A stretch of DNA of 64,000 nucleotides. It comes from Anaerosacchariphilus hominis. GTDB lineage: Bacteria > Bacillota > Clostridia > Lachnospirales > Lachnospiraceae. A program made the position numbers and the translations under genes. Below the pieces are notes generated by a model, which was not told the DNA's origin, did no database searches, and saw only the letters and a list, made by a program, of their open reading frames with translations. Below, piece by piece: positions 9,155-15,701 of this stretch; the stretch's first letter is position 1; every line of letters begins with the position of its first letter. The stretch is from NCBI RefSeq assembly GCF_014290175.1, contig NZ_JACOOR010000010.1:1-64000 (forward strand). The letters are read 5' to 3'.

Positions 9155-9210
9155 GTGCATAACCTCCTGTGCGTCCATGTATGTGTCATTTACACTTAAA
9201 ATTATGCACT

Positions 9211-9501
9211 CCAGCGGGCAGAACCATACTCGATCCCGTGGCGATACTTCTTAGCGTTCTTGCCTTTCAGGTAGACCGTCATGCGAAGGACCACTGCACC
9301 GGTTATGCCGATCAGAAGGTCCGTGGGATGGAAACTGAGCCACGGGGAGGAAAATGCTGCCGTGAAGCCGTCTCCGATGGAGAGCAGCTTGCCGGAGAGG
9401 TCAGCGCCGGGCGCAAGCCGGAAAGCCTGTGCCAGCTTATCGAAGGGATACATAAACAGAAGATACGGAAGGTTCAGCAAAAACAGTTTTTTCATGTTCA
9501 T
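9211..9501 (-). pseudogene. virD4/pcfC coupling protein, N-terminal fragment
   Basis: A fragment with two membrane segments (L-F-L-L-N-L-P-Y-L-L-F and D-L-L-I-G-I-T-G-A-V-V-L), then K-G-K-N-A-K-K-Y-R-H-G and Y-G-S-A-R-W, the conserved start of VirD4/PcfC proteins. The frame enters inserted DNA after W and stops at 9202. It overlaps the pcfB stop by 4 bp (ATGA), the usual pcfB-pcfC coupling. The continuation lies at 1380 and downwards. Confidence 0.88.
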
Positions 9502-9989
9502 CTCTGCACGCTCCGATCTTTGACCTTTACTTTCTCCCGGTCAATGGTGCGGTGTTCCGTTTTCTCCGCCGCTTGTTCCTTCGCCTGGGTTAGCCGCTCC
9601 CGGATGGAGGGCTTTTCCTCACGGCTCATTTTCCGGCTGGCAAACTCCTGAAACGCCGCTGTGATGGCATCCGCGTCCCGGCTTTTGAAAAAGACCAGGT
9701 AACGAGGCTGCTCTGCGGCGGTGTCTTTCTTCAAGGCAAAATCCACATGGTATTTCTTCGCCACACGGGAGAAAGCCTTGATATTCTTGTCACTGATCTC
9801 GATATTGGCAAGACCGGCGTTCTGGCTGGCAAGCTGTTTAAGGCTCTGCCTGCCGCGGTAGATTTTGGGCTTCTGGCTTTTCTGGATTTCCTCCAGGAAC
9901 TTTTTGACGGCCTTTTCAAAGACCTGCTCGCTTAGTTTGGCTCCGTCAACAATGAGCGTCACGGCACCTCGCGTTACTTCCTCCTGCAT
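9498..9989 (-). CDS. pcfB: PcfB-family protein (DUF3801)
   Basis: A 163-residue protein of the PcfB/DUF3801 family, an accessory factor that works with the PcfC/VirD4 coupling protein during conjugation. Visible features are the F-x-K-A-V-K-K-F-L region, the S-L-K-Q-L segment and the charged C-terminal tail E-R-L-T-Q-A-K-E-Q-A-A-E-K. It starts directly after the upstream gene stop and overlaps virD4. It is intact, but its partner virD4 is disrupted, so the outer ICE should no longer self-transfer. Confidence 0.8.
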   Translation of the reverse strand: MQEEVTRGAVTLIVDGAKLSEQVFEKAVKKFLEEIQKSQKPKIYRGRQSLKQLASQNAGLANIEISDKNIKAFSRVAKKYHVDFALKKDTAAEQPRYLVFFKSRDADAITAAFQEFASRKMSREEKPSIRERLTQAKEQAAEKTEHRTIDREKVKVKDRSVQR

Positions 9990-10886
9990 TTAGCCTCGCC
10001 CCCTTTGCCCGTCCCCGTACATATCATGCTGCACCAGGGAAGAATAGTAGCTGTTGATGGTGGTCGGGGCGTTATACAGCGCCGCCAGAAGATATTTCTT
10101 GATATTGCGGACATAGGTGGTGTTGTCCTTCATGCAGTCCATAACATACTGAACATGGGAACTGTCCAGCTTCATAAACCGGGACTTTACCACCTCCGCC
10201 GGATAATCATCTCCGGCAATGCGGATGATTTTGCGAGCAGAACACACGGTATCCACGATCAGGTCAACGATCTCGTCAAGCTGCTCACGGTCGATATGGC
10301 TGTCCTGCACCAGATAGCTGTACTCGATGTTATCCAAAATCACTTCACGATAACATTCTCTGGCTCCCATCCGATCCGTTCCCATCCTTGCCTCTGCGGG
10401 GGTGGGGGGATTTGATTGGATAGGATTTGATATCTCCATACTTGATAAATCAGTCTTTGTTTGATTAGTATTTAATTGTGCGGGGTTTTCCGTACACGGT
10501 TCCGCCGTATCCGGGACACCCATATCCGGGTTTTCCGTATATGGCTTTGCCGTACCCGGTAAAGGCGTACCTGGGCTTGACGGCGGCTCGCACTGAGGCA
10601 TTTCGTAAATGACATACTCGGTATCCGTGATCTTGCCTTTTTCATCCCGAAGCTGTGTGCGCCGGATATACCCGTGGGTTTCCAGCTCCTTCAACGCCGC
10701 ACCGATGCTGTCCACACCTTCCCGGCAGATCGCCGCAAGACCTCTGGTGGTGTAATTCCACTCGTCAGGGAGTGACAGCATCATGGACAGCAGCCCCTTG
10801 GATTTCAAGGTCAGCGTCCGATCTTTCAAGTGATGGTTCGACATGACCGTATAATCACGGGTCTTTTCAATACGAAAAACAGCCAT
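9990..10886 (-). CDS. Replication initiator A-like / helix-turn-helix ICE protein (DUF6017-type)
   Basis: The N-terminal 110 residues resemble replication initiator protein A: K-T-R-D-Y-T-V-M-S-N-H-H-L, then L-S-L-K-S-K-G-L-L-S-M-M-L-S-L-P and a winged-helix stretch. A Pro/Thr-rich linker (about 115-165) joins a C-terminal domain seen in Clostridia ICE proteins (Y-S-Y-L-V-Q-D..., K-Y-L-L-A-A-L-Y-N-A-P). It probably binds the ICE replication origin or regulates transfer genes. It heads the minus-strand group with pcfB and virD4. Confidence 0.75.
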   Translation of the reverse strand: MAVFRIEKTRDYTVMSNHHLKDRTLTLKSKGLLSMMLSLPDEWNYTTRGLAAICREGVDSIGAALKELETHGYIRRTQLRDEKGKITDTEYVIYEMPQCEPPSSPGTPLPGTAKPYTENPDMGVPDTAEPCTENPAQLNTNQTKTDLSSMEISNPIQSNPPTPAEARMGTDRMGARECYREVILDNIEYSYLVQDSHIDREQLDEIVDLIVDTVCSARKIIRIAGDDYPAEVVKSRFMKLDSSHVQYVMDCMKDNTTYVRNIKKYLLAALYNAPTTINSYYSSLVQHDMYGDGQRGRG

Positions 10887-10989
10887 CTTCGCACCTCCTT
10901 CCTGTGAAAATAAAAAGTGTTGATTTTGAGCGGTTTATCTGTCTGTATGCCTCCATAGCCTTCCGCATGGGAAAACATCCACGCCCTGT

Positions 10990-11577
10990 TCAGAACGCAA
11001 GCCACTGAGGAAGAAACAGAAGATATCCCACTGATTTTGATACAGTTTGGGGCGGCTGCCTCTCACGGTCTTTATGGTCATAGTGGAGATCGCCGGAAAG
11101 CACCTTCGCATGGTTACGGATTTTGATATGTCCCTTTTCCTGATTTTCCAAAGCCTTGCTGTATCCGGTGTCGGTCAGGAACAGGCGCATTTTCTCACCC
11201 TTCCAGCCAACAGGCGAGTCATGGGTAAGAACATCAAAGACGATCATGTGTCTGGTTGCCGGGTCGAAACGCTCCAAAGCCATAATGTCATGGCCGGATA
11301 ACTTCTGCGCCCCGGATCGTTGCCTGGCTTCTGCCAGCATTTCCCCGATGGTGCGGGCCTTCTCCGGCAGACGATATTCGGTCTGCACCTTGCGGATCAA
11401 ATCCATACACTCCTGATCCGACAGAGGACGGAGCTTCTCCAGAAGGCTTTCCGCCGTTTCTTTCGTCGCCGGGTTCGGCGCATAGCGCCATGTCATGTAA
11501 ATCTCATTCAGGGCGGCGTTCTGATTGGTACTTTCAATCTGAAACACCATCCTCATTTCTGCTTCTGTCAGTTTCAT
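10990..11577 (-). CDS. ICE-associated conserved protein, function unknown (TTRAP-like start)
   Basis: A 195-residue protein. The first 65 residues (E-M-R-M-V-F-Q-I-E-S..., S-L-L-E-K-L-R-P-L-S-D-Q-E-C) have the helical layout of transposon-transfer-assisting (TTRAP) proteins. The middle contains M-I-V-F-D-V-L-T-H-D-S-P and R-L-F-L-T-D-T-G-Y. The final 25 residues look unusual and hydrophobic (G-Y-L-L-F-L-P-Q-W-L-A-F) and may come from a late frameshift. Identification rests on position within the ICE. Confidence 0.5.
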   Translation of the reverse strand: MKLTEAEMRMVFQIESTNQNAALNEIYMTWRYAPNPATKETAESLLEKLRPLSDQECMDLIRKVQTEYRLPEKARTIGEMLAEARQRSGAQKLSGHDIMALERFDPATRHMIVFDVLTHDSPVGWKGEKMRLFLTDTGYSKALENQEKGHIKIRNHAKVLSGDLHYDHKDRERQPPQTVSKSVGYLLFLPQWLAF

Positions 11578-11602
11578 TGCCAGCCTCCTTCAAAATGGGT
11601 AT

Positions 11603-11640
11603 AAAAAAACGCCATAGGTTTTTTGAGCCTACGGCGTTTC
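11603..11640 (-). terminator. Terminator after excisionase gene
   Basis: On the minus strand AAACGCCGTAGG and CCTATGGCGTTT form a strong stem with a T7 run. It lies 10 bp after the excisionase stop. Confidence 0.85.
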
Positions 11641-11649
11641 TTGCGATAT

Positions 11650-11847
11650 TCACAATTCCAAACTTTCCAGCCACTCGTCAAAAGATTTCTTGGAGACGCG
11701 GATCGCATTTCCTATGCGGACGATCCTGAACTCCTCCTGCTTGACGAGCTGATATGCGGTTGTGCGGCCAATGTTGAGCATGGCTGCAATCTGTTCCACG
11801 GTATATGTGCGCGGTTCCGGCAGTGACTTTTTCTCTTTCTTGTCCAT
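11650..11847 (-). CDS. xis: Excisionase-family HTH protein
   Basis: A 65-residue protein with a MerR/Xis-type helix-turn-helix: Y-T-V-E-Q-I-A-A-M-L-N-I-G-R-T-T-A-Y-Q-L-V, then the wing I-R-V-S-K-K-S-F-D-E-W. Such proteins direct a tyrosine integrase towards excision. GGAGGTTACT precedes the ATG at 11847. No intact tyrosine integrase follows at this end of the ICE, which is unusual for an xis gene; integrase remnants appear only from 12525 on. Confidence 0.8.
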   Translation of the reverse strand: MDKKEKKSLPEPRTYTVEQIAAMLNIGRTTAYQLVKQEEFRIVRIGNAIRVSKKSFDEWLESLEL

Positions 11848-12043
11848 AGTAACCTCCATGTATTTGCTTTGTCATTTTGACTAAGGGAGTGAAGAATGGC
11901 AGTAGCAATCGGCTTTGGCGGGGTGTCCTCTTGCTAAGAATTTGCTAATAGGACCACCCAACGGACACATAAAACTGCGTCAGAATAGGTGTTTTGCACC
12001 ATAAAGTTCGTTTACTACAAGTCATTCTGCGTAAGGGATGATA

Positions 12044-12075
12044 TTGGAAGTTACATCCGAACCGTGTATCACATG
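12044..12075. repeat. Sequence near ICE end resembling 24246-24275
   Basis: TTGGA-x-TT-CAT-CGAACCGTG-AT-ATG type sequence occurs both here, just inside the presumed ICE end, and at 24246-24275 downstream of the last integrase relic. The shared core is CGAACCGTG. It could be a recombinase arm site or chance. Confidence 0.3.
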
Positions 12076-12085
12076 GTAAGCCATA

Positions 12086-12126
12086 CTCCTAAGCACTAGT
12101 TGAGGGTTCGATTCCCCCTGGGAACG
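12086..12126 (+). tRNA. 3' half of tRNA-Arg(CCU), displaced fragment
   Basis: The sequence starts at the anticodon loop CTCCTAA (anticodon CCT), followed by the 3' anticodon-stem strand, a short variable loop, a T arm with GGG-TTCGATT-CCC and the acceptor strand TGGGAAC plus discriminator G. No matching 5' half lies upstream: the five bases before the loop cannot pair with GCACT. This is what remains at the far end when an integrative element inserts at a tRNA gene. It is followed by a good terminator. One T-stem mismatch (A-C) is present. Confidence 0.7.
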
Positions 12127-12136
12127 TGCATTTTTT

Positions 12137-12178
12137 GCAGCAATGATCGTAAAAGCTCATTGCTGCTTTTTCTTTTTT
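12137..12178 (+). terminator. Terminator downstream of tRNA-Arg fragment
   Basis: GCAGCAATGA (12137-12146) and TCATTGCTGC (12157-12166) form a perfect 10-bp stem followed by a T-rich run. It fits a native tRNA terminator. Confidence 0.85.
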
Positions 12179-12189
12179 CCGATGCTCAT

Positions 12190-12275
12190 GAGCACCGAGA
12201 GAACACTTAAACGCAAATATCGAGCACCGAAATTTCTTAACGGGCACCAATGCAATAATTCAATCCTGGCACCGA
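12190..12275. repeat. Four spaced GAGCACCGA-like repeats
   Basis: GAGCACCGA at 12190 and 12222, GGGCACCAA at 12242 and TGGCACCGA at 12267 are spaced 20-32 bp apart. Multiple short repeats of this type are typical of transposase-binding ends of IS21-like elements, but no transposase gene is present, so this would be a relic. Confidence 0.4.
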
Positions 12276-12366
12276 ACGGAGATAACTACAGCGTAGGATA
12301 AGGATTGGGGTGTCAATGAATGTAAATATGGTTTTCTTGCCTGAACAAAACAGGCCTGACGGATCT

Positions 12367-12411
12367 ATCCGCTCAGATTAGATTAAGAATCTATTCTGGG
12401 CGGATTTTTTT
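12367..12411 (+). terminator. Hairpin with T-run upstream of ParB fragment
   Basis: ATCCGC-x-CAGA-x-TAGATT pairs with AATCTA-x-TCTG-x-GCGGAT and is followed by seven T. It is a strong intrinsic terminator or attenuator about 30 bp before the next start codon. Confidence 0.75.
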
Positions 12412-12441
12412 CGTTACAGATATTTTGGAGGAGGATAGCTT

Positions 12442-12534
12442 ATGGATCAAAAAACGGATGTAAGAGATCCGGATGAAAAAGTTGTTGAGATTGAAATGGA
12501 ACGGTTAAGAGCATTTCCAAATCATACAAGCTGA
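12442..12534 (+). pseudogene. N-terminal fragment of a ParB-like protein fused to integrase relic
   Basis: A GGAGGAGG site precedes an ATG and 28 codons ending E-I-E-M-E-R-L-R-A-F-P-N-H, which resembles the start of ParB/RepB partition proteins of mobile elements. At H the sequence jumps into the 3' part of an integrase gene in another frame and stops at 12534. It marks a deletion joint. Confidence 0.55.
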
Positions 12535-12743
12535 AGCTTAGTGGTGGAGACATCAAAGCGGTCCAGGGCGATTCCGGACATGCACAGGCGGACATGGTGA
12601 CAGAGGTATATGGCCATATCATTGACGAGGACAGGCGAAAGAATGCACAGAGAATGGAGGATGCGTTTTATAACAGGGAAAATCTTAATCCGGAGATGGC
12701 GGCATTGCTGACGAGTCTGGCGAAGAGCTTGAAAGCTGAATAA
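12525..12743 (+). pseudogene. Tyrosine integrase, C-terminal relic (copy A)
   Basis: An open stretch of 72 codons from Y-K-L-K-L-S-G-G-D-I-K to the stop holds the H-A-Q-A-D-M-V-T-E-V-Y-G-H-I block with the catalytic tyrosine of phage-type integrases. The first 300 or so residues are missing. Its last 18 codons recur at 19986 and 24141. Confidence 0.85.
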
Positions 12744-12946
12744 AAATATAATAATGGAAATAAAACAGAGTCTACTGGCATTAGGAAAAATCCAGATGTG
12801 GGTGGGCTTTTTTTGATGGAAAATAATGTAGTCCTTGAAAGTATGATTATATGTGAATTTGAAACAAAACAATAGAATTGTGCTATACTATTGTTTAACA
12901 AAAAACTTATTGATATAGTTCATATTATTTAGGAGGATAAACAATC
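12744..12946 (+). promoter_or_regulatory. Spacer with terminator-like tail and bile salt hydrolase promoter region
   Basis: Downstream of integrase copy A, the block CTACTGGCATTAGGAAAAATCC with a T7 run parallels the block after copy B (20061 on). A TATACT -10 box near 12883 with a TTGAAA-like -35 at 19-bp spacing could serve the hydrolase gene. AGGAGG lies 10 bp before its ATG. Confidence 0.45.
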
Positions 12947-13924
12947 ATGTGTACAGCAGCAACCTATAAGACAAAAGATTTTTACTTTGGACGAACCCTC
13001 GATTATGAATTCTCTTACGGTGATCAGATAGTAATTACACCACGTAACTATTCATTTCATTTCCGTCATGTTGGCGATATGAAAAATCATTATGCAATTA
13101 TTGGAATGGCTCATGTTGCGGAGAATTATCCTTTATATTATGATGCGATGAATGAAAAAGGAGTGGCAATGGCAGGTCTGAATTTTGTCGGAAATGCTGT
13201 TTATTCCGAGGTTCAACCAGATATGGAAAATATTGCACAGTTTGAATTTATTCCATGGATTTTAAGTCAGTGTGCTTCTTTAGCAGAAGTTCGTAAGCTT
13301 CTTAATCGAATTAATATTGTTAATACTCCTTTCAGCGAGCAATTGCCATTAGCACAATTACATTGGATTATCGCTGATGAAAATGAATCAATTACTGTAG
13401 AGTCTATGTCAGATGGTCTACATATTTACGATAATCCTGTAGGAGTGCTTACGAATAATCCGCCATTTCCACAGCAGATGTTTCAATTAAATAATTATAT
13501 GTATTTATCCCCAAAGCAACCCAAAAACACTTTTGGAGGAAATTTGGCTCTTGATGCATATAGTAGAGGTATGGGAGGTTTAGGTCTTCCGGGAGATCTT
13601 TCATCTTCTTCTCGTTTTGTGCGTGTGGCTTTTACAAAAGTAAATGCAATTTCAGGTGAATCTGAGGAAGAAAGTGTTAGTCAGTTCTTTCACATTCTTG
13701 GATCTGTGGATCAGCAACGTGGATGTTGCGAAGTGACTGATGGAAAATATGAAATCACATTGTATACATCTTGTTGTAATGTTATTAAAGGTATCTATTA
13801 TTATAATACTTATGAAAATCATCAGATCAGTGCGGTAGATATGCATGCAGAGAATCTGGAAAGTAATAAATTGATTTGTTATCCAGTAATTCAAGGGGAA
13901 CGAATCAATTATCAAAATAAATAG
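12947..13924 (+). CDS. bsh: Bile salt hydrolase / choloylglycine hydrolase
   Basis: A 325-residue N-terminal nucleophile hydrolase. After Met removal, Cys2 is the nucleophile (M-C-T-A-A-T). R16 and D19 (F-G-R-T-L-D-Y-E), N172 (L-T-N-N-P-P-F) and the later S-S-S-S-R-F-V-R arginine match the catalytic set of known bile salt hydrolases. It would cleave glycine or taurine from conjugated bile acids in the cytoplasm. Length is typical. It sits 45 bp before a cardiolipin synthase gene, suggesting co-transcription. Penicillin V acylase activity is the main alternative in this family, but the overall sequence fits the Gram-positive hydrolase group. Confidence 0.88.
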   Translation: MCTAATYKTKDFYFGRTLDYEFSYGDQIVITPRNYSFHFRHVGDMKNHYAIIGMAHVAENYPLYYDAMNEKGVAMAGLNFVGNAVYSEVQPDMENIAQFEFIPWILSQCASLAEVRKLLNRINIVNTPFSEQLPLAQLHWIIADENESITVESMSDGLHIYDNPVGVLTNNPPFPQQMFQLNNYMYLSPKQPKNTFGGNLALDAYSRGMGGLGLPGDLSSSSRFVRVAFTKVNAISGESEEESVSQFFHILGSVDQQRGCCEVTDGKYEITLYTSCCNVIKGIYYYNTYENHQISAVDMHAENLESNKLICYPVIQGERINYQNK

Positions 13925-13969
13925 TATTTTGAATATAGAGCTGACGTAGAAAGAAGAGGTGGAATACAT

Positions 13970-15529
13970 ATGAAGCAAGATACCTTAGAAGGAAAAGCAA
14001 AAACAAAAAATGGAATAAAACGATTGTGCTTTTCCATAATCTGTATTTTTCTTGAAGTGATTTTTATTATTACTATCGTAACGCGCTTGAATGAATATGC
14101 AGAAATCATAAATTTATTTACCAGAATTTTAAGTGGAATCTTAGTTTTGAGATTGTATGCGTCAGATAAGACATCTTCTATGAAAATGCCTTGGGTCATT
14201 TTAATTCTGATTTTCCCAATTATGGGTGTAGGCCTGTATTTATTGATTGGCTTAAATGGTGGCACGCATAAAATGCGTGAGCGATATGCAGAAATTGATA
14301 GCAAATTGTTACCAATGCTTCCAGACAATCAGGAGTGTTTAAGCAGAATAAAAGAAAAGATTCCGAAAGCAGGAAATATTGCAAGTTACATACAAAGAAA
14401 TTCGTGGTATCCAATCTATCAGAATACGGATATCAAGTATTTTGATGAAGCAGTGAAGGGATTAGAGGCACAGCTTGAAGAACTTGCGAAAGCACAAAAG
14501 TTTATCTTCATGGAATATCATGCGATAGAAGATGCTGAAGCTTGGCATAAGATTCAAGATGTTCTGGAAGAGAGAGTAAAAGCCGGTGTGGAAGTCAGGG
14601 TATTCTATGATGATATGGGGTCTATAGGTTTTATTAACATAGATTTTGTAAAAAAGATGGAGAGTATAGGAATTCATTGTCGTGTATTCAATCCATTTGT
14701 GCCAGGCTTAAATCTATTTTTGAACAATCGTGATCACAGAAAAATAACAGTAATTGATGGAAAAGTTGGATTTACAGGTGGATATAATCTTGCAAATGAA
14801 TACTTTAATTATACGCATCCGTATGGGCAGTGGAAAGATACCGGTATTCGTTTAGAAGGAGATGCTGTTCAGTCGCTTACAGTGACATTTTTAGAAATGT
14901 GGAATGCTGTTAGTGAAAAAGCTACGAATGATACTGATTTTAGTAAATACATTATTCATTACGATTATAAAGCACAGCAAGCAGGTTTTGTTCAGCCTTA
15001 TGCAGACAATCCTATGGATAATGAGCAGGTCGGAGAAGAAGTTTATATCAGTATGATAAATAAGGCCGAAAATTACTGTTGGTTTATGACACCATATCTA
15101 ATTATAACAGACGAAATGACACATGCGTTATGTCTGGCTGCTAAGCGAGGGGTAGACGTAAGAATTATCACACCAGGAATTCCTGATAAAAAATTCATTT
15201 ATAATATAACTCGCTCTTTTTATCATGGATTGGTTAAACATGGAGTGCGAGTTTATGAATGGACACCAGGATTTTGCCATGCGAAAATGAGTATAGTGGA
15301 TGACTGTATGGCAACCTGTGGAACAATCAATCTGGATTATAGAAGCTTATATCATCATTTTGAAAACGGCTGTTTTATGGCAGATTGTCAGGCAGTTGTG
15401 GAAATTAAAAATGATCTGATAAGAACGATGGGAGAATGTCGTGATGTAACAGATCAATATTGTACTGGGCGCAGTGCATATTTGCGACTGGGACAATTAT
15501 TTATGAGATTATTTGCTGGATTGTTATAA
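13970..15529 (+). CDS. cls: Cardiolipin synthase (two HKD motifs)
   Basis: A 519-residue protein with two N-terminal membrane segments (about 20-40 and 70-92) and two phospholipase-D catalytic blocks: H-R-K-I-T-V-I-D-G-K-V-G-F-T-G-G-Y-N and H-A-K-M-S-I-V-D-D-C-M-A-T-C-G-T-I-N-L-D. It condenses two phosphatidylglycerol molecules to cardiolipin at the membrane. It follows the bile salt hydrolase closely and ends at a strong terminator, so the pair probably forms one transcript linking bile acid handling and membrane remodelling. Confidence 0.9.
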   Translation: MKQDTLEGKAKTKNGIKRLCFSIICIFLEVIFIITIVTRLNEYAEIINLFTRILSGILVLRLYASDKTSSMKMPWVILILIFPIMGVGLYLLIGLNGGTHKMRERYAEIDSKLLPMLPDNQECLSRIKEKIPKAGNIASYIQRNSWYPIYQNTDIKYFDEAVKGLEAQLEELAKAQKFIFMEYHAIEDAEAWHKIQDVLEERVKAGVEVRVFYDDMGSIGFINIDFVKKMESIGIHCRVFNPFVPGLNLFLNNRDHRKITVIDGKVGFTGGYNLANEYFNYTHPYGQWKDTGIRLEGDAVQSLTVTFLEMWNAVSEKATNDTDFSKYIIHYDYKAQQAGFVQPYADNPMDNEQVGEEVYISMINKAENYCWFMTPYLIITDEMTHALCLAAKRGVDVRIITPGIPDKKFIYNITRSFYHGLVKHGVRVYEWTPGFCHAKMSIVDDCMATCGTINLDYRSLYHHFENGCFMADCQAVVEIKNDLIRTMGECRDVTDQYCTGRSAYLRLGQLFMRLFAGLL

Positions 15530-15539
15530 GAATTTAGTG

Positions 15540-15583
15540 AAACGACCTTTCAAAAAATAGTTGATTTTGAGAGGTCGTTTTTG
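15540..15583 (+). terminator. Terminator after cls
   Basis: AAACGACCT (15540-15548) and AGGTCGTTT (15572-15580) form a 9-bp stem followed by a T-rich stretch. Confidence 0.85.
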
Positions 15584-15633
15584 TTATGTCTGATTGCCGG
15601 TACAGGAAATTTACATGGATAAAATTAATTCTG

Positions 15634-15678
15634 TTGAGGTAAAATTGAGGTTGACTTTGTATTGTATAGACATAAGAT
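15634..15678 (+). promoter_or_regulatory. Promoter with direct-repeat operator for the PLD/two-component operon
   Basis: TTGACT (15651-15656) and TAAGAT (15673-15678) are separated by 16 bp. Two direct TTGAGGT copies (15634-15640, 15645-15651) with an 11-bp period abut the -35 box. That spacing is typical for OmpR-family response regulators, and one is encoded in the same operon. Confidence 0.65.
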
Positions 15679-15701
15679 GAAAAAAAGTCAGGTGATGTGC
15701 G

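Larger units (their letters stand above)
1381..9210. mobile_element. 7.8-kb mobilizable element inserted in virD4
   Basis: The two halves of virD4 rejoin perfectly if this segment is removed: ...GSAR-TGG at 9211-9213 continues as TGG-GGTACG at 1380-1372. The trinucleotide TGG (CCA on the plus strand) is present at both junctions, as expected for the short crossover core of a large serine recombinase. Inside are a primase-helicase, relaxase, DUF3847 protein, oriT, a D,D-carboxypeptidase, two small conserved proteins and a TnpX-like recombinase whose start lies about 55 bp from the right end. It encodes no secretion genes, so it would be mobilizable rather than self-transferring. Confidence 0.85.
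721..12126. mobile_element. Outer Tn1549-like ICE, right part
   Basis: The virD4-pcfB-RepA-like-accessory-xis series is the conserved transfer end of Tn1549/CTn-type ICEs in Clostridia. The right boundary is placed at the tRNA-Arg 3' fragment (12086-12126). The span given includes the nested 7.8-kb element. The left part, with the secretion genes, is outside the window. Confidence 0.65.

Noticed and set aside
12000..12126. A complete tRNA-Arg gene
   Set aside because: The 5' half cannot form a D arm or anticodon stem with the 3' half; only the 3' half is tRNA-like.
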